Under the pieces are notes generated by a model, which worked only from the letters and a program-made list of their open reading frames with translations, was not told the origin of the DNA and ran no database searches. Of a stretch of DNA of 64,000 nt, positions 28,560-40,150 are shown piece by piece (the stretch's first letter is position 1; every line of letters starts with the position of its first letter). A program made the translations under genes and the position numbers. Source of the DNA: Mesorhizobium kowhaii (lineage in GTDB: Bacteria; Pseudomonadota; Alphaproteobacteria; Rhizobiales; Rhizobiaceae); contig NZ_MZXV01000013.1 in NCBI RefSeq assembly GCF_003253745.1, forward strand, positions 1 through 64,000, in the 5' to 3' direction.

Positions 28560-30074
28560 ATGACGATAGCGAAGGAAACGGCCGAGCTTCTGGCGAAACT
28601 GGGGGTGGCCAAGGACGCGCTTGTCGGCGGCGACCTGATCGTGCGCAGCCCGGTGACGGGCGAGCAGATCGCTGCGCTGAAGACGATCTCGCCGGCCGAT
28701 GCGGCCAAGACCATCGATGCGGCGCACAAGGCGTTCCAGGCGTGGCGGATGGTGCCGGGTCCGCGACGCGGCGAACTGGTGCGGCTGCTCGGCGAGGAGC
28801 TGCGCACGCACAAGGCCGAGCTTGGCCGGCTGGTCTCGATCGAGGTCGGCAAGATCCCGTCCGAGGGACTTGGCGAAGTGCAGGAAATGATCGACATCTG
28901 CGATTTTGCCGTCGGTCTTTCCCGGCAATTGTACGGCCTGACCATCGCCACCGAGCGCCCGGGCCATCGCATGATGGAAACCTGGCATCCGCTTGGCGTT
29001 GTCGGCGTCATTTCCGCTTTCAACTTCCCGGTTGCGGTGTGGTCGTGGAACGCCGCCTTGGCGCTGGTCTGCGGCGACGCGGTGGTGTGGAAGCCGTCGG
29101 AGAAGACGCCGCTGACGGCGCTCGCCTGCGAGGCGATTTTCGCCAGCGCGGTGAAGCGTTTCGGCACGGACGCGCCGCAGGGCCTGGCGCCGGTGCTGAT
29201 CGGCGACCGCGCCGTTGGCGAGATCCTGGTCGATCACCCCAAGGTGCCGCTGGTATCGGCCACCGGCTCGACCCGCATGGGCCGCGACGTTGGCCCGCGG
29301 CTGGCCAAGCGCTTTGCGCGCGCGGTGCTCGAGCTCGGCGGCAACAATGCCGGCATCGTTTGCCCGACAGCCGATCTCGACATGGCGCTGCGCGCCATCG
29401 CCTTCGGCGCCATGGGCACGGCGGGACAGCGCTGCACGACGCTGCGGCGCCTGTTCGTGCATGACAGCGTCTATGACGCCCTGGTTCCACGCCTCAAGAA
29501 GGCTTACGAAAGTGTGACGGTCGGCAATCCGCTGGAGACATCCTCGCTGGTCGGGCCGCTGATCGACAAGGCTGCCTTCGACGCCATGCAAAAAGCCTTG
29601 AAGGAAGCCGCCGCCCATGGCGGCAAGGTGACTGGTGGCACGCGGGTCGAGAACGGCCATCCGGATGCGTACTATGTGCATCCTGCACTGGTCGAAATGC
29701 AAAGCCAAGTTTCGCCGGTGACCGAAGAGACCTTCGCGCCGATCCTCTATGTGATGAAATATTCGGATTTCGACGCCGTGCTCGACGAGCACAATGCGGT
29801 CGGCGCCGGCCTGTCGTCGTCGATCTTCACCCGCGACCTGCAGGAATCCGAGCGCTTCCTTGGTGTCGACGGTTCGGATTGCGGCATTGCCAATGTCAAC
29901 ATCGGCACTTCGGGCGCCGAGATCGGCGGTGCCTTCGGCGGCGAAAAGGAAACCGGCGGCGGGCGCGAGAGCGGCTCCGATGCGTGGAAGGCCTATATGC
30001 GGCGCGCCACCAACACGGTGAACTATTCCAAGGCGTTGCCGCTCGCCCAGGGCGTTTCGTTCGACATCGATTAG
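28560..30074 (+). CDS. ALDH7-type aldehyde dehydrogenase, probable L-aminoadipate-semialdehyde dehydrogenase
   Basis: A 504-residue NAD-dependent aldehyde dehydrogenase. The catalytic Cys292 is in TAGQRCTTLRR and the general base Glu258 in AVLELGGNNAGIV. VVGVISAFNFPVAVWSWNAA forms the cofactor pocket. The spacing and NN after ELGG fit the ALDH7 (antiquitin) branch, which oxidises aminoadipate semialdehyde in lysine breakdown. That would match the glutaryl-CoA dehydrogenase at 17400, but the two are 10 kb apart. The ATG at 28560 is preceded by GAAAGGGAC. It looks monocistronic, with a hairpin after the stop. Confidence 0.86.
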   Translation: MTIAKETAELLAKLGVAKDALVGGDLIVRSPVTGEQIAALKTISPADAAKTIDAAHKAFQAWRMVPGPRRGELVRLLGEELRTHKAELGRLVSIEVGKIPSEGLGEVQEMIDICDFAVGLSRQLYGLTIATERPGHRMMETWHPLGVVGVISAFNFPVAVWSWNAALALVCGDAVVWKPSEKTPLTALACEAIFASAVKRFGTDAPQGLAPVLIGDRAVGEILVDHPKVPLVSATGSTRMGRDVGPRLAKRFARAVLELGGNNAGIVCPTADLDMALRAIAFGAMGTAGQRCTTLRRLFVHDSVYDALVPRLKKAYESVTVGNPLETSSLVGPLIDKAAFDAMQKALKEAAAHGGKVTGGTRVENGHPDAYYVHPALVEMQSQVSPVTEETFAPILYVMKYSDFDAVLDEHNAVGAGLSSSIFTRDLQESERFLGVDGSDCGIANVNIGTSGAEIGGAFGGEKETGGGRESGSDAWKAYMRRATNTVNYSKALPLAQGVSFDID

Positions 30075-30091
30075 GAACGCCGGGGCTCTAT

Positions 30092-30112
30092 GCACCCCCC
30101 GCAGGGGGGTGC
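30092..30112. terminator. Hairpin between the aldehyde dehydrogenase and the convergent pseudogene
   Basis: A perfect nine-base stem GCACCCCCC / GGGGGGTGC with a three-base loop, placed between two convergent genes. There is no T-run on either side, so it may stop transcription in both directions only weakly. Confidence 0.5.
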
Positions 30113-30120
30113 CGCACCGA

Positions 30121-30987
30121 TCATCTGCCTGCCGGCGAGCCAAAGGCTTCGACGAAGGCGGCATTGATGATGGCCAGTTTAACGGCCTGGGCGGTCATGT
30201 ATTCGCGGTAGAAATCGGCCGACACCCACATCACCGAGTTGCCGCGCTGGCCGAGCCAGCCGATGCTGCCGAGATCCTCGGCATCGCGCAGCTTGCGCGC
30301 CAGGTGGGTTCGCGACAGTTAGAGCCATTTGGCGAAATCGCCGATCGAGACGATGCCGGTCGGGATTTGAGCCAGGCCGGCATAGTCGGGATCGACGCCC
30401 GATATCAGCCAGCCCATGACGACGCCGCCATTGTTGAGCCAGGTGAACAGGGAAAAGGTCTGCTTGGGCTCGTGGACGGGGCTGGAGGAGACCAGGCCGT
30501 CGGCCACCAGCGGCTGCACCCTGGCGAGCGCATCGGGCCGCTCCAGGAACGTCGCCAGACGGTTCGCGCCGTCAAGGCTGTCCAGCGTGTGCAGATGCGC
30601 CATCATCCAGCCGGCAAGCACATCCAGCGTGTTCACTGTGGGTTGCATTGGGCGGATGCGACCGTCCTGCGTCGCCGGCAGGTATTCGATGAAATTGTAA
30701 TGCAGCATTTCCTTGATGAAGGCGTCGGCGGTGTTGCGGCTGGCTACGGAATTCTGGCGGATGACGTCAATGAAACGTGCCGTCGTCAGTTGCTTGCGGT
30801 AGTCGTCGGGCTCCCGCCTGAAATGCAGGGCAAGACCGATATGCGCCATCAGCCAACGTTGCTGGGTGGCAAACACCGAAGCAAGCCGGGGGCTCATCCC
30901 GTAGGCCTGGATCAGCGCCTGCGCCTGGGCACGGACACAGCGATACAATGCCGGGTGGCCGGCAATAAGCTCCAAGGTCAGCGACAT
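30121..30987 (-). pseudogene. Broken paralogue of the 31150 gene (in-frame TAA)
   Basis: The frame starts at ATG 30987 (MSLTLELIAGHPALYRCV) and aligns along its whole length with the intact neighbour at 31150. At 30319-30321 a TAA replaces the Lys codon of the neighbour's ARWLKLSRTHLARKL. The frame then stays open and homologous (LSRTHLARKLRDAEDLGSIG, EYMTAQAVKLAIINAAF) to a TGA at 30121-30123. The stop falls inside the C-terminal helix-turn-helix-like region, so the product would be about 222 residues without it. A single-codon change is the only visible damage, so decay is recent, or a truncated form may still function. Function unknown. Confidence 0.75.
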
Positions 30988-31031
30988 TCTCCCCCAGCTC
31001 CGTTTCAGCCTTACGGCTGCGAAGACCCAAG

Positions 31032-31090
31032 CCACATTTTCAGCCTTCCATTTCTGTGTCCAGACGCAGTCCGCCGATGCCGGTTCACAG
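31032..31090 (-). promoter_or_regulatory. Upstream block of the broken paralogue, conserved with the 32070 block
   Basis: On the minus strand three words precede the gene: CTGTGAACCGG (31080-31090), CGTCTGGACACA (31055-31066) and GAAGGCTGAAAATGTGG (31032-31048). The same three words in the same order precede the intact paralogue. They could be promoter and operator elements copied with the gene. No known consensus is recognised. Confidence 0.45.
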
Positions 31091-31149
31091 CATTATGCGT
31101 TTGGTGCATGACCCCCACCCTGTCGGCGATTTTCCCAGGCAGGCCGAGA

Positions 31150-32025
31150 TCACGGCAAGGGTCGGCGGGCCTCGGATTGCGGAAAACAGGCGTTGAAAGC
31201 GGCATCCACAATGGCCAGCTTCGCGGCCTGGACGGTCATGTACTCCTGGAAGAACGTGCTCGATACCCACATCACCGAATGACCGCGCAGGCCGAGCCAG
31301 CCGATGCTGCCGAGATTCTCGGCAGCGCGCAGCTTGCGGGCAAGATGGGTCCGCGAGAGCTTGAGCCATCTGGCGAAGTCGCCGATCGAAACCACGCTGG
31401 TCGGAATCCGGTCGAGACCGGCATGATCGGGATCGATGCCCGACATCAGCCAGTCCATGACGATGCCGCCATTGTTGAGCCAGATGAACAGGGAAAAGGT
31501 CTGGTTGGGTTCGCGCACCGGCTTGGAGGAAAGCAGGCCGTCCGCCACCAGAGGCTGAAGCCTGGCAACCATCTCGGGCCGCTCCAGAAACCTCGCCAGC
31601 CGATCTCCACCGTCGAGCTGATCCAGCGTCCGCAGATGGGCAAGGACCCAGCCGGTAAAAGTCTGCACGGTGGCCGCCGTCGGCTGCAAGGGGTGGGTGC
31701 GCCCGTCGCCGCCCGACACATACTCGGCGATATGGTAGTGCAGCATTTCCTTGATGAAAGCGTCCGCGGTGTTGCGGCTGGCGACCGCATGCTGGTGCAC
31801 GACCTCGATGAAACGCGACACCGTCAGCTCCTTGCCGCGGTCGTGCGGGTCACGCCTGAAATGCATGGCAAGGCCGACATGACCCATCAGCCAACGCTGC
31901 TGCGTGGCGAAAATGGAAGCCAGCCGCGGGCTCTCTTCATAGATGCGGATCAGCGCCAGCGACTGTGCCTGAACATAGCGATGCAGGGCCGGATGGCCGG
32001 CAATGTCTTCCAGATTCAGCGCCAT
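31150..32025 (-). CDS. Conserved protein of unknown function with C-terminal helix-turn-helix-like region
   Basis: A 291-residue protein that I do not recognise as a named family. Residues 1-200 are helical and moderately hydrophobic (ASIFATQQRWLMGHVGLAMH, NTADAFIKEMLHYHIAEY). The last 90 residues contain SIGDFARWLKLSRTHLARKL, which has the spacing of a helix-turn-helix, then GSIGWLGLRGHSVMW. A DNA-binding regulator is a reasonable guess. I chose the ATG at 32025 (MALNLEDIAGHP) because the paralogue's start aligns there. GGAGG is almost touching it. A longer start at 32073 is possible. It is preceded by the conserved upstream block. Confidence 0.7.
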   Translation of the reverse strand: MALNLEDIAGHPALHRYVQAQSLALIRIYEESPRLASIFATQQRWLMGHVGLAMHFRRDPHDRGKELTVSRFIEVVHQHAVASRNTADAFIKEMLHYHIAEYVSGGDGRTHPLQPTAATVQTFTGWVLAHLRTLDQLDGGDRLARFLERPEMVARLQPLVADGLLSSKPVREPNQTFSLFIWLNNGGIVMDWLMSGIDPDHAGLDRIPTSVVSIGDFARWLKLSRTHLARKLRAAENLGSIGWLGLRGHSVMWVSSTFFQEYMTVQAAKLAIVDAAFNACFPQSEARRPLP

Positions 32026-32069
32026 CCTCCTTGTGTTCCGAGTGAGCCTCCGCAACCCAGACGACGTAA

Positions 32070-32122
32070 CCACATTTTCAGCCTTCGCCGCTTGTGTCCA
32101 GACGTTCCATCCCGGTTCACAG
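32070..32122 (-). promoter_or_regulatory. Upstream block of the intact paralogue
   Basis: On the minus strand the words CTGTGAACCGG (32112-32122), CGTCTGGACACA (32093-32104) and GAAGGCTGAAAATGTGG (32070-32086) are the same as those before the broken paralogue. The spacing between the first two differs by six bases (7 against 13). This conservation outside the coding part shows the duplication included the control region. Confidence 0.45.
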
Positions 32123-32400
32123 ACTCGCCGAAACCACGGCAGAGTCGGGCAGCATGCCGCTAACTATTTGCTATAGCTTGGAAAACCCCTCCCGATAATA
32201 GTCAGCCCGGCGGCCGCCCGTTGAATTGACGCTCACAAAAGCCGCGCATAGTTTCCGCGTCGTCCGAGCGGCGGGGACTGCCCTTCCGGACATGAGTTCG
32301 AAAACAACCTTGAATTGACGAGCGACGGGACATCGCGCGGCAGCGAAGCTTTGCCGCGTTCACCCTCGAAATACGAGTGACTGAGCATGTCCTGCCCATC
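32123..32400. other. Region between the unknown gene and the RND operon, no gene seen
   Basis: With the promoter block before it, this leaves 375 bases without a gene. The stretch at 32160-32195 is AT-rich (CTATTTGCTATAGCTTGG) and may hold a promoter. Short open frames here lack ribosome binding sites and resemble nothing. The RND operon ends at 32401 on the minus strand, and I see no T-run terminator for it. Confidence 0.4.
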
Positions 32401-35400
32401 TCATTCTCCCGGTTGTGCCCCTGGCTGCCAGGGGCGCCGCGCCTGCGACCGCAGCCTCTGGCACCAGCGGCCGAAGCGGTCGACATAGATGTAGATGACC
32501 GGCGTCGTGTAGAGGGTCAGGATCTGGCTCAGGATCAGGCCGCCGACGATGGCGATGCCGAGCGGCTGGCGCAGTTCGCTGCCTTCGCCAAGGCCGATGG
32601 CGAGCGGCACGGCGCCGAACAGCGCCGCCATGGTCGTCATCATGATCGGACGAAAGCGCAGCAGGCACGCCTGGTAGATGGCGTCATGCGCCGACTTGTT
32701 CTCGTTGCGCTCGGCGGCCAGCGCGAAGTCGATCATCATGATCGCATTCTTCTTGACGATGCCGATCAAGAGGATGATGCCGATCAGCGCCATGATGCTG
32801 AACTCGATGCCGAAGGCCGACAGGGCCAGCAGCGCGCCGACGCCGGCCGAGGGCAGAGTGGAGAGAATGGTCAGCGGGTGGGTGTAGCTCTCGTAGAGGA
32901 TGCCAAGAACGACATAGACGGCGATGAGCGCGGCAAGGATGAGCAGCGGCTGGTCGGAAAGCGAATCCTGGAACACCCGGGCCGTGCCCTGGAAACTGCC
33001 ATGGATGGTGGCCGGCATGCCGATGCGGTCCGCCGCCGCGTTGATGGCCGCGACCCCATCGCTGAGGGCGACGCCCGGCGCGAGGTTGAACGACAGCGTG
33101 GTGGCGACGAACAGGCCCTGGTGGTTGACCGAAAGCGGCGTGCTGCCGGGGCCATAGGTCGCGACTGCCGACAACGGCACCATCATCTCGGCACCGGTGC
33201 TGACGGCCGATCCGGTCGAGGCTGCGGTCTTGCCGGTGCTGGTGATGGAATTGGTCGCCTGGTTGCGCGCGGCATCCGTCGCGGCCGCCGTGGTGCTGCT
33301 GGACTGGCCCGGCGCGACGAATGTGCCGGCAACCGCATTGCTCGCCTGCGAACCATGCACCGATCCGCCCGACGTGCTGACATAGACTTGGCTCAGCGCT
33401 TCGGGGTTCTGCCAGTACTGCGGCGCGACCTCCATGATCACGTGGTACTGGTTGCGCGCCACATAGATGGTGGAAACCTGGCGCTGGCCGAAGGCATCGT
33501 AGAGCGTGTTGTCGATCTGGCCGACGGTGATGCCGAGGCGCGTCGCGGTATCGCGATCGATGACGATATCCGCCTCCAGGCCCTTGTTCTGCTGGTCGCT
33601 GTTGACGTCGGTCAGCTTCGGCTCGGTCTGCAATGCCGCCGCGAGTTTGGGCGCCCATTGCGCGAGCTCGTCGAAACTGTCGCCTTGCAGCGTGTACTGG
33701 TACTGAGCGTTCGACTGACGCCCGCCGACGCGGATGTCCTGCACCGCCTGCAGGAAGAGGGTGGCGCCGGGCACCACTGCAAGTTCGCGCCGCAGCCGGG
33801 CGATCACCTGGTCGGCGGAAACCTTGCGCTCGGCCTTAAGCGACACGAACATCGAGCCGGAATTGGTCTGGCCGCCGCCAGTGAAGCCGACAGCGGCATC
33901 GACGGCCGGGTCCTTGCTGACGATGCCGGCGAACTGGCTGAGCTTCTTCGACATCAGCTGGAAGGAGGTCGCCTGGTCGGCCTGGATCGAGCCGACAAGC
34001 CGGCCGGTATCCTGCTGCGGGAAGAACCCTTTGGGGATGGTGACATAGAGGTAGCCGTTGAGACAGAGCGTCGCCGCAAGCACCGCCATGATCAGCAGCG
34101 GATGCTCCAGCGCCCAGGAGAGCGACCGGCGATAGCCGCCCAGCATGGCGTCGAAGACGCGCTCGCTGAGCCGGTAGAGCCGGCCATGCGCGCGGCCTCG
34201 CTCGCTGCGCAGCAGGATCGAGCACATCATCGGGGTGGTGGTCAGCGAAATGACGAGCGAGACCAGGATGGCGGCCGAAAGCGTGATGGCGAACTCGCGG
34301 AACAGCCGGCCGATGATGCCGCCCATGAGCAGGATGGGGATGAACACGGCAATCAGCGAAAGGCTCATCGACAGCACGGTGAAGCCGACTTCCTGCGCCC
34401 CCTTGATCGCCGCCTCCAGGCGGCCCATGCCGGAAGCGGCGTGGCGGGAGATGTTCTCGAGTACGACGATGGCGTCATCGACGACGAAGCCGGTGGCCAC
34501 CGTCAGCGCCATCAGCGACAGATTGTCGATGCTGAAGCCGAGCAGGTACATAGCGCCCAGCGTACCGACCAGCGACACCGGCACGGCCACGATCGGCACC
34601 AGGGCCGAGCGCACATCACGCAGGAAGGCGAAGACGACCAGGATCACCAGGCCGATGGCGATCATCAGCGTCTGCGCGACTTCCCGCAGCGAAGCCCGGA
34701 TGGTGGTCGAGCGGTCGACCGCCAGCGACAGATCTATGGCCGGCGAGATCGAGGCGCGCAGCGACGGCATAAGCGCCTTCACGCGGTCCACCGTCGCGAT
34801 GATGTTGGCGTTGGGCGATCGGTTGAGGATGATCAGCACCCCCGGCTTGCCATTGGCGAGACCGGCATTGCGGATGTTCTCGACGGAATCGTTGACCTGG
34901 CCAACGTCGGAAAGCCGCACCGGCGCGCCGTTGCGATAGGCCACCACCAGCGAGCGATAGGCGTCCGCATGGTTGGCCTGGTCGTTGGCGTAGATCTGAT
35001 AGCGCTGCGGGCCGACGTCGATGGCGCCCTTCGGGCTGTGGGCATTGGCCGAGGCGAGGGCCGCGCGCACGTCCTCCAGCCCGATGCCGTAGTTGTAGAG
35101 CGCCTGCGGATTGAGCTCGACGCGCACCGCCGGCAGCGAACTGCCGCCCACCGACACCTCGCCGACGCCGTCGACCTGCGAGAGTTTTTGCGCCAGCACG
35201 GTGCTGGCGGCATCGTAGAGCTGCCCCTTGGACAGAGTGTCGGAGGTGAGGGTCAGAATGAGGATCGGCGCGTCGGCCGGATTGACCTTGCGATAAGTGG
35301 GGTTCGAATGCAGGCTGGACGGTAGGTCGGCGCGCGCCGCGTTGATCGCCGCCTGGACGTCGCGCGCGGCGCCGTCGATGTCGCGGTCGAGGCCGAACTG

Positions 35401-35679
35401 CAAAGTGACGCGCGCGCTGCCGACGCTGCTCGACGAGGTCATTTCGGTGACGTCGGCGATCTCGCCGAGATGCCGTTCGAGCGGGCTGGCGACCGTGTTT
35501 GCCACGACCTGCGGGCTGGCGCCCGGCAGCGATGCCCGCACCGAGATCACGGGGTAGTCGACCTCGGGCAGCGGCGCCACCGGCAATTGCGGAAACGCCA
35601 CCAGTCCGGCCGCCAGCAGGCCGAAGGTCAGCAAGGTCGTTGCGACTGGGCGCCGGATGAAGGGAACCGACAGGTTCAT
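32401..35679 (-). CDS. RND multidrug efflux permease, MdtC-like
   Basis: A 1092-residue inner-membrane RND pump. It starts [20 protein letters not shown] and has two large periplasmic loops and twelve predicted transmembrane helices. The proton-relay Asp pair is in [15 protein letters not shown]. It lies downstream of a second RND permease whose stop overlaps its start (ATGA at 35676-35679). Two different RND subunits plus one adaptor is the MdtABC layout, in which the pump is a heterotrimer. An insert around residues 810-850 is rich in Ala, Ser and Thr ([20 protein letters not shown]) and is absent from the first pump. Confidence 0.88.
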   Translation of the reverse strand: MNLSVPFIRRPVATTLLTFGLLAAGLVAFPQLPVAPLPEVDYPVISVRASLPGASPQVVANTVASPLERHLGEIADVTEMTSSSSVGSARVTLQFGLDRDIDGAARDVQAAINAARADLPSSLHSNPTYRKVNPADAPILILTLTSDTLSKGQLYDAASTVLAQKLSQVDGVGEVSVGGSSLPAVRVELNPQALYNYGIGLEDVRAALASANAHSPKGAIDVGPQRYQIYANDQANHADAYRSLVVAYRNGAPVRLSDVGQVNDSVENIRNAGLANGKPGVLIILNRSPNANIIATVDRVKALMPSLRASISPAIDLSLAVDRSTTIRASLREVAQTLMIAIGLVILVVFAFLRDVRSALVPIVAVPVSLVGTLGAMYLLGFSIDNLSLMALTVATGFVVDDAIVVLENISRHAASGMGRLEAAIKGAQEVGFTVLSMSLSLIAVFIPILLMGGIIGRLFREFAITLSAAILVSLVISLTTTPMMCSILLRSERGRAHGRLYRLSERVFDAMLGGYRRSLSWALEHPLLIMAVLAATLCLNGYLYVTIPKGFFPQQDTGRLVGSIQADQATSFQLMSKKLSQFAGIVSKDPAVDAAVGFTGGGQTNSGSMFVSLKAERKVSADQVIARLRRELAVVPGATLFLQAVQDIRVGGRQSNAQYQYTLQGDSFDELAQWAPKLAAALQTEPKLTDVNSDQQNKGLEADIVIDRDTATRLGITVGQIDNTLYDAFGQRQVSTIYVARNQYHVIMEVAPQYWQNPEALSQVYVSTSGGSVHGSQASNAVAGTFVAPGQSSSTTAAATDAARNQATNSITSTGKTAASTGSAVSTGAEMMVPLSAVATYGPGSTPLSVNHQGLFVATTLSFNLAPGVALSDGVAAINAAADRIGMPATIHGSFQGTARVFQDSLSDQPLLILAALIAVYVVLGILYESYTHPLTILSTLPSAGVGALLALSAFGIEFSIMALIGIILLIGIVKKNAIMMIDFALAAERNENKSAHDAIYQACLLRFRPIMMTTMAALFGAVPLAIGLGEGSELRQPLGIAIVGGLILSQILTLYTTPVIYIYVDRFGRWCQRLRSQARRPWQPGAQPGE

Positions 35680-38600
35680 GGCGCGGTGTCCGCACCATAC
35701 GCACGGGGAGGATCGGGCTGGATGCCTTGCAGCCGGGTGGCAAGGCGATCGAACCAGAGATAGATGACCGGCGTGGTGAACAGCGTCAGCAACTGGCTGA
35801 CGAGCAGGCCGCCGACGATGGTGACGCCGAGGGGATGGCGCAGTTCCGAGCCGACGCCGGTGCCGAGCATCAGCGGCAGCGCGCCTAGCATCGCCGCCAG
35901 CGTCGTCATGAGGATCGGTCGGAAGCGCAGCAGGCAGGCCTGGTAGATGGCCTCGCGCGGCGCCTTGCCTTCGTTGCGCTGCGCATCGAGCGCGAAGTCG
36001 ATCATCATGATGGCGTTCTTCTTGACCACGCCGATCAAGAGGATGATGCCGATGATCGAGACGATGGTCAGGTCCTCGCCGGCTATCATCAGCGCGAGCA
36101 GCGCGCCGATGCCGGCCGAAGGCAGTGTCGACAGGATGGTGATCGGGTGGATGAAGCTCTCATAGAGCACGCCGAGCACGATGTAGACGGTGATCACCGC
36201 CGCCAGGATCAGGAACAGCGTGTTGTCGAGCGAAGCCTGGAAGGCGCGCGCCGCTCCCTGGAAATTGGTGATGACGCTGAGCGGCATGCCGATCTCGCTT
36301 TGCGCCTGCTGGATCGCGGTGACGGCTTCGCCAAGCGACACGCCGGGCGCCAGGTTGAACGAGACGGTGGTGGCCGGGAATTGCCCCATATGGGTGATCT
36401 GCAGCGGTGCCGTGGCGACGTGGGTGCTGGCGACCACGGCCAGCGGCACCGGACTGCCGCCGGTCGATGACGGCAGGTAGACGGAGGACAGCGCGCGCAG
36501 CGAATCCTGCAAGGAGGGATCTGCTTCGAGAATGACCCGGTACTGGCTGGATGTGGTGAAGATGGTCGAGACGATGCGCTGGCCGAAGGCGTCGTAGAGC
36601 GCGTTGTCGATCGTCGCCGGCGTGATGCCGAAGCGCGCCGCCTGGTCGCGGTCGATGTCGACGAAGACGGCGAGGCCGGCATCCGTCAGGTCGCTGGCGA
36701 CGTCGGCGATCTGCGGCAGCGTGTTCAATCTGGCCAGCAGCTTCGGCGTCCATAGCGTCAGTTCGTCCGGATTGGCGTCCTGCAGCACGAATTGATACTG
36801 CGTGCGGCTGACCGTGCCGTCGATGGTCAGGTCCTGCACCGGCTGCATGAAGAGGGTGACGCCGGCCGTGGCGGCGGTCGCCTGCTTCAGCCTTGCTATG
36901 ACTTGCGTGATATCGGCGGTGCGCTCTTCATGCGGCTTGAGGTTGATCAGGATGCGGCCGACATTGAGCGTGGTGTTGGTGCCGTCGACGCCGATGAAGG
37001 ACGACAGGCTGTCGACATCGGGGTCTTTCAGGATGACCGCCGCCAGGGCCTGCTGGCGCTCGGCCATCGAGGCGTAGGACACCGATTGCGGCGCCTCGGT
37101 GATGGCCTGGATGACGCCGGTGTCCTGCACCGGGAAGAAACCCTTGGGGATGACCACGTAGAGTGCCGCCGTCAGCACCAGCGTGGCCGCCGCCACCAGC
37201 AGCATCAGCGTTTGCCGGTCGAGCACCCAGGTCAGCGCGCAGCCGTAACCCCTGATCACCCAGTCGAAGAAGTCGCGGCTGGCGCGCTGCAGGGCGTTCT
37301 CGCGCACCGCCGACAATGGCTTGAGCAGCTTGGCGCAGGCCATCGGCACCAGCGTCAGCGACACCACGGCGGAAATCAGGATGGTGGTGGCGAGCGTGAT
37401 GGAAAATTCGCGGAACAGCCTGCCGACGACATCGCCCATGAACAGCAGCGGGATCAGCACCGCGATCAGCGAAACGGTCAGCGATATGATGGTGAAGCCG
37501 ATCTGCTGCGACCCCTTCAGCGCTGCCTGCAGCGGTGTCGCACCCTCCTCGACATAGCGCGCGATGTTCTCGATGACGACGATGGCGTCATCGACCACGA
37601 AGCCGGTGGCGATGGTCAGCGCCATCAGCGAGAGATTGTCGAGGCTGAAGCCGAACAGATACATCACCCCCAGCGTGCCGACCAGCGACAAGGGCACCGA
37701 GAGACTCGGGATGAGCGTCGCACGGGCGCTGCGCAGGAAGACGAAAATGACCAGCACGACGAGGATGATCGCGAGCGTCAGTTCGTATTCGACGTCGCGC
37801 ACGGAAGCTCGGATGGTCGTGGTGCGGTCGGTCAGCACCTTGACGTCGATAGTGCTCGGCAGCGAGGCCTGCAGTTGCGGCAGCAGCGCCTTGATGCGGT
37901 CGACCACCTCGATGACGTTGGCGCCGGGCTGGCGCTGGATGTTGACGATGATCGCCGGCGTGCTGTTCATCCAGGCCGCCAGCCTGTTGTTCTCGGTGGC
38001 GTCGACCACTGTCGCCACATCGCTCAGCCGCACCGGGGCGCCGTCCTTGTAGGCGACGATCAGCGAACGGTATTCGTCGGCACTTTTCAGCTGGTCGTTG
38101 GCGTTGATTGTGTAGGCCCGCGACGGCCCGTCGAAATTGCCTTTCGGCGTGTTGACGTTGGCGCTGCCCAGCGTGGTGCGCAGATCGTCGAGATTGAGGC
38201 CATAGGCGGCGAGCTTGCGCGGATCGGCCTGGACGCGCACGGCCGGGCGCTGGCCGCCGCTGAGGCTGACCAGACCGACGCCCGCCAGCTGCGAGATCTT
38301 CTGCGCCAGCCTTGTGTCGGCGAGCTGCTGCACATCGCGCAGCGGCATCGTGTCCGATGTCAGGCCGAGCGTCAGCACCGGCGCGTCGGCCGGATTGACC
38401 TTGGCGTAGATCGGCGGTGCCGGCAGGTCGGCCGGCAGCAGATTGCCGGCGGCGTTGATGGCCGCCTGCACCTCCTGCTCGGCGACATCGAGCGAGATCG
38501 CCAGGCTGAACTGCAGCGTGATGACGGAGGAACCGGCCGAACTGACCGAGTTCATCTGGTTCAGGTTGGCGATCTGCCCGAGCTGGACCTCCAAAGGTGC

Positions 38601-38792
38601 TGTGACCGAGGACGTCATGACGTCCGGGCTCGCTCCCGGATAGAAGGTCTGTACCTGGATGGTCGGATAGTCGACCTCGGGCAGCGCCGAGACCGGCAAA
38701 TAGCGGTAAGCCAGCAGGCCGGACAGCATGATCGCAACCATGAACAGCGATGTCGCCACCGGCCGGAGAACGAAGGCTCGCGACGGGCTCAT
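35676..38792 (-). CDS. RND multidrug efflux permease, MdtB-like
   Basis: A 1038-residue RND permease starting [20 protein letters not shown]. The transmembrane Asp pair is in [15 protein letters not shown]. Its start overlaps the adaptor's stop and its stop overlaps the next pump's start, so all three genes are translationally coupled. It forms the partner of the MdtC-like pump. No outer-membrane factor is encoded in the operon, and the TolC-like protein at 59828 belongs to another locus. Confidence 0.88.
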   Translation of the reverse strand: MSPSRAFVLRPVATSLFMVAIMLSGLLAYRYLPVSALPEVDYPTIQVQTFYPGASPDVMTSSVTAPLEVQLGQIANLNQMNSVSSAGSSVITLQFSLAISLDVAEQEVQAAINAAGNLLPADLPAPPIYAKVNPADAPVLTLGLTSDTMPLRDVQQLADTRLAQKISQLAGVGLVSLSGGQRPAVRVQADPRKLAAYGLNLDDLRTTLGSANVNTPKGNFDGPSRAYTINANDQLKSADEYRSLIVAYKDGAPVRLSDVATVVDATENNRLAAWMNSTPAIIVNIQRQPGANVIEVVDRIKALLPQLQASLPSTIDVKVLTDRTTTIRASVRDVEYELTLAIILVVLVIFVFLRSARATLIPSLSVPLSLVGTLGVMYLFGFSLDNLSLMALTIATGFVVDDAIVVIENIARYVEEGATPLQAALKGSQQIGFTIISLTVSLIAVLIPLLFMGDVVGRLFREFSITLATTILISAVVSLTLVPMACAKLLKPLSAVRENALQRASRDFFDWVIRGYGCALTWVLDRQTLMLLVAAATLVLTAALYVVIPKGFFPVQDTGVIQAITEAPQSVSYASMAERQQALAAVILKDPDVDSLSSFIGVDGTNTTLNVGRILINLKPHEERTADITQVIARLKQATAATAGVTLFMQPVQDLTIDGTVSRTQYQFVLQDANPDELTLWTPKLLARLNTLPQIADVASDLTDAGLAVFVDIDRDQAARFGITPATIDNALYDAFGQRIVSTIFTTSSQYRVILEADPSLQDSLRALSSVYLPSSTGGSPVPLAVVASTHVATAPLQITHMGQFPATTVSFNLAPGVSLGEAVTAIQQAQSEIGMPLSVITNFQGAARAFQASLDNTLFLILAAVITVYIVLGVLYESFIHPITILSTLPSAGIGALLALMIAGEDLTIVSIIGIILLIGVVKKNAIMMIDFALDAQRNEGKAPREAIYQACLLRFRPILMTTLAAMLGALPLMLGTGVGSELRHPLGVTIVGGLLVSQLLTLFTTPVIYLWFDRLATRLQGIQPDPPRAYGADTAP

Positions 38793-40150
38793 TGCTGCTG
38801 CCCGGACTCCGCGTGACGGTGCTTGCGGCCCTGGCCCTTGTGCCTGGACGTATCGTCCGGTTTCGACGCATCCGATGCGGGCTGCCCCGACGACTGCGCT
38901 TGTGATGGTGGCGCTGTCCCTGCCGGTGCGTGGGTTGCTGCCTGCGGGGGTGTCTGCGCCGGAGCCTGTGTTTGGCCGTCCTGTTGCAGGTTGATATGGG
39001 CGCCGTCACGAAGCTTGTCGGCGCCGTCGACGACGATGCGGTCGCCGGGGTTCAGGCCCGACAGGATCTCGACGTGCTCGCCATTGGTGACGCCAAGCGT
39101 GACCTTGCGCACGGAGACGGTGCTGTCGGGATTGACCAGATAAACGAAGGTGCCGGGCTGGCCGCGCTGTATCGAGGCGATCGGGGCGATCGCCACGTCC
39201 TTGTGCTCGTCCACCAGCAGCTCGACGTTGACGAACTGGTTCGGATAGAGAATGCGCGTTTCGTTGGCGAAGCCCGCCCTGAGCTTGATGGTGCCGGTGC
39301 TCGGGTCGATCTGGCTGTCGAAGGTTTCAAGCTGGCCGTCGGCGAGCTTCTTGTTGCCGGCGCGGTCGAAGGCGGTGGTGGGCAGCGTGGCGCCCTGCTG
39401 CATGCGCTGCGCGATCTCCGGCAATTCGTCCTCGGGCACGGTGAAGAGGACACTGATCGGCTGCACCCGGGTGATCACGACGATGCCATTGGCGTCGCCC
39501 GGCGTCACGTAATTGCCCTCATCGACCTGGCGCAGGCCGGCACGACCGTCGACCGGGGCCAGGATGCGGCAATTGTCGAGATTGAGAGTGGCGGTCTGAA
39601 CCATGGCCTGGTCGACCTGGATGGAGCCGGCGTCCTGTGCGACCAGGGAGACCTGCGCGTCGAGCGTCTGGTGCGTCGCCGCGCCCTGGGCCACCAGCGT
39701 CTGGTCGCGTGCAAGGTCGAGCTGGGCATCCTTCAGCATCGCCTGGTCGCGCGCCAGCTGGCCCTGGGCCTGGGCCAGCGCCGCCTGGTAGGGCCGCGGA
39801 TCGATCTCAGCCAGCAACTCGCCCTTGCTGACGTCCTGACCCTCCCTGTAGTTCACCTGGACGAGCGGACCGGTGACCTGTGGCTTGACCGTGACCGTGG
39901 AGAGCGAGGTCACCGTGCCAAGGGCGTTGAGGGTGACGTCTATCGTACCCTTCTCGATCGTGGCGGCGCCGATCGACATCGGCTGCGCGTCTCTCCTGTT
40001 GCCCGGCTGACTGGCGGTGACCTGCGGACGCTGGTAGAGATACGCGCCGGTGGCGGCGACGACGGCGAGGAAGATCAGCCAGGGGATCCAGCCGCGCGAA
40101 CGGCGTTGCGCGACAGTCGTCTGCAGGGGCATTTCCAACTGCTGGTCCAT
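38789..40150 (-). CDS. RND membrane fusion protein, MdtA-like
   Basis: A protein of about 453 residues with one N-terminal membrane anchor ([19 protein letters not shown]). It has lipoyl halves ([20 protein letters not shown] and [20 protein letters not shown]) on either side of a coiled-coil hairpin, then barrel domains. A C-terminal tail is rich in Pro, Gln and Ala and ends with a basic stretch. It links the RND pumps to an outer-membrane channel in the periplasm. I chose the ATG at 40150 ([10 protein letters not shown]). Starts at 40171 and 40198 are also open and none has a clear ribosome binding site. It is the first gene of the three-gene operon. Confidence 0.86.
   Translation of the reverse strand: MDQQLEMPLQTTVAQRRSRGWIPWLIFLAVVAATGAYLYQRPQVTASQPGNRRDAQPMSIGAATIEKGTIDVTLNALGTVTSLSTVTVKPQVTGPLVQVNYREGQDVSKGELLAEIDPRPYQAALAQAQGQLARDQAMLKDAQLDLARDQTLVAQGAATHQTLDAQVSLVAQDAGSIQVDQAMVQTATLNLDNCRILAPVDGRAGLRQVDEGNYVTPGDANGIVVITRVQPISVLFTVPEDELPEIAQRMQQGATLPTTAFDRAGNKKLADGQLETFDSQIDPSTGTIKLRAGFANETRILYPNQFVNVELLVDEHKDVAIAPIASIQRGQPGTFVYLVNPDSTVSVRKVTLGVTNGEHVEILSGLNPGDRIVVDGADKLRDGAHINLQQDGQTQAPAQTPPQAATHAPAGTAPPSQAQSSGQPASDASKPDDTSRHKGQGRKHRHAESGQQQ

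Noticed and set aside
27081..30164. Very long open frame antisense to the sigma factor and aldehyde dehydrogenase genes
   Set aside because: High GC in codon position three of the sense genes produces open antisense frames. The translation is rich in Arg, His and Gln and has no domains.
32377..35325. Very long open frame antisense to the RND pump
   Set aside because: It has the same cause as the frame at 27081, is low in hydrophobic residues and matches nothing, while the sense strand encodes a clear RND permease.
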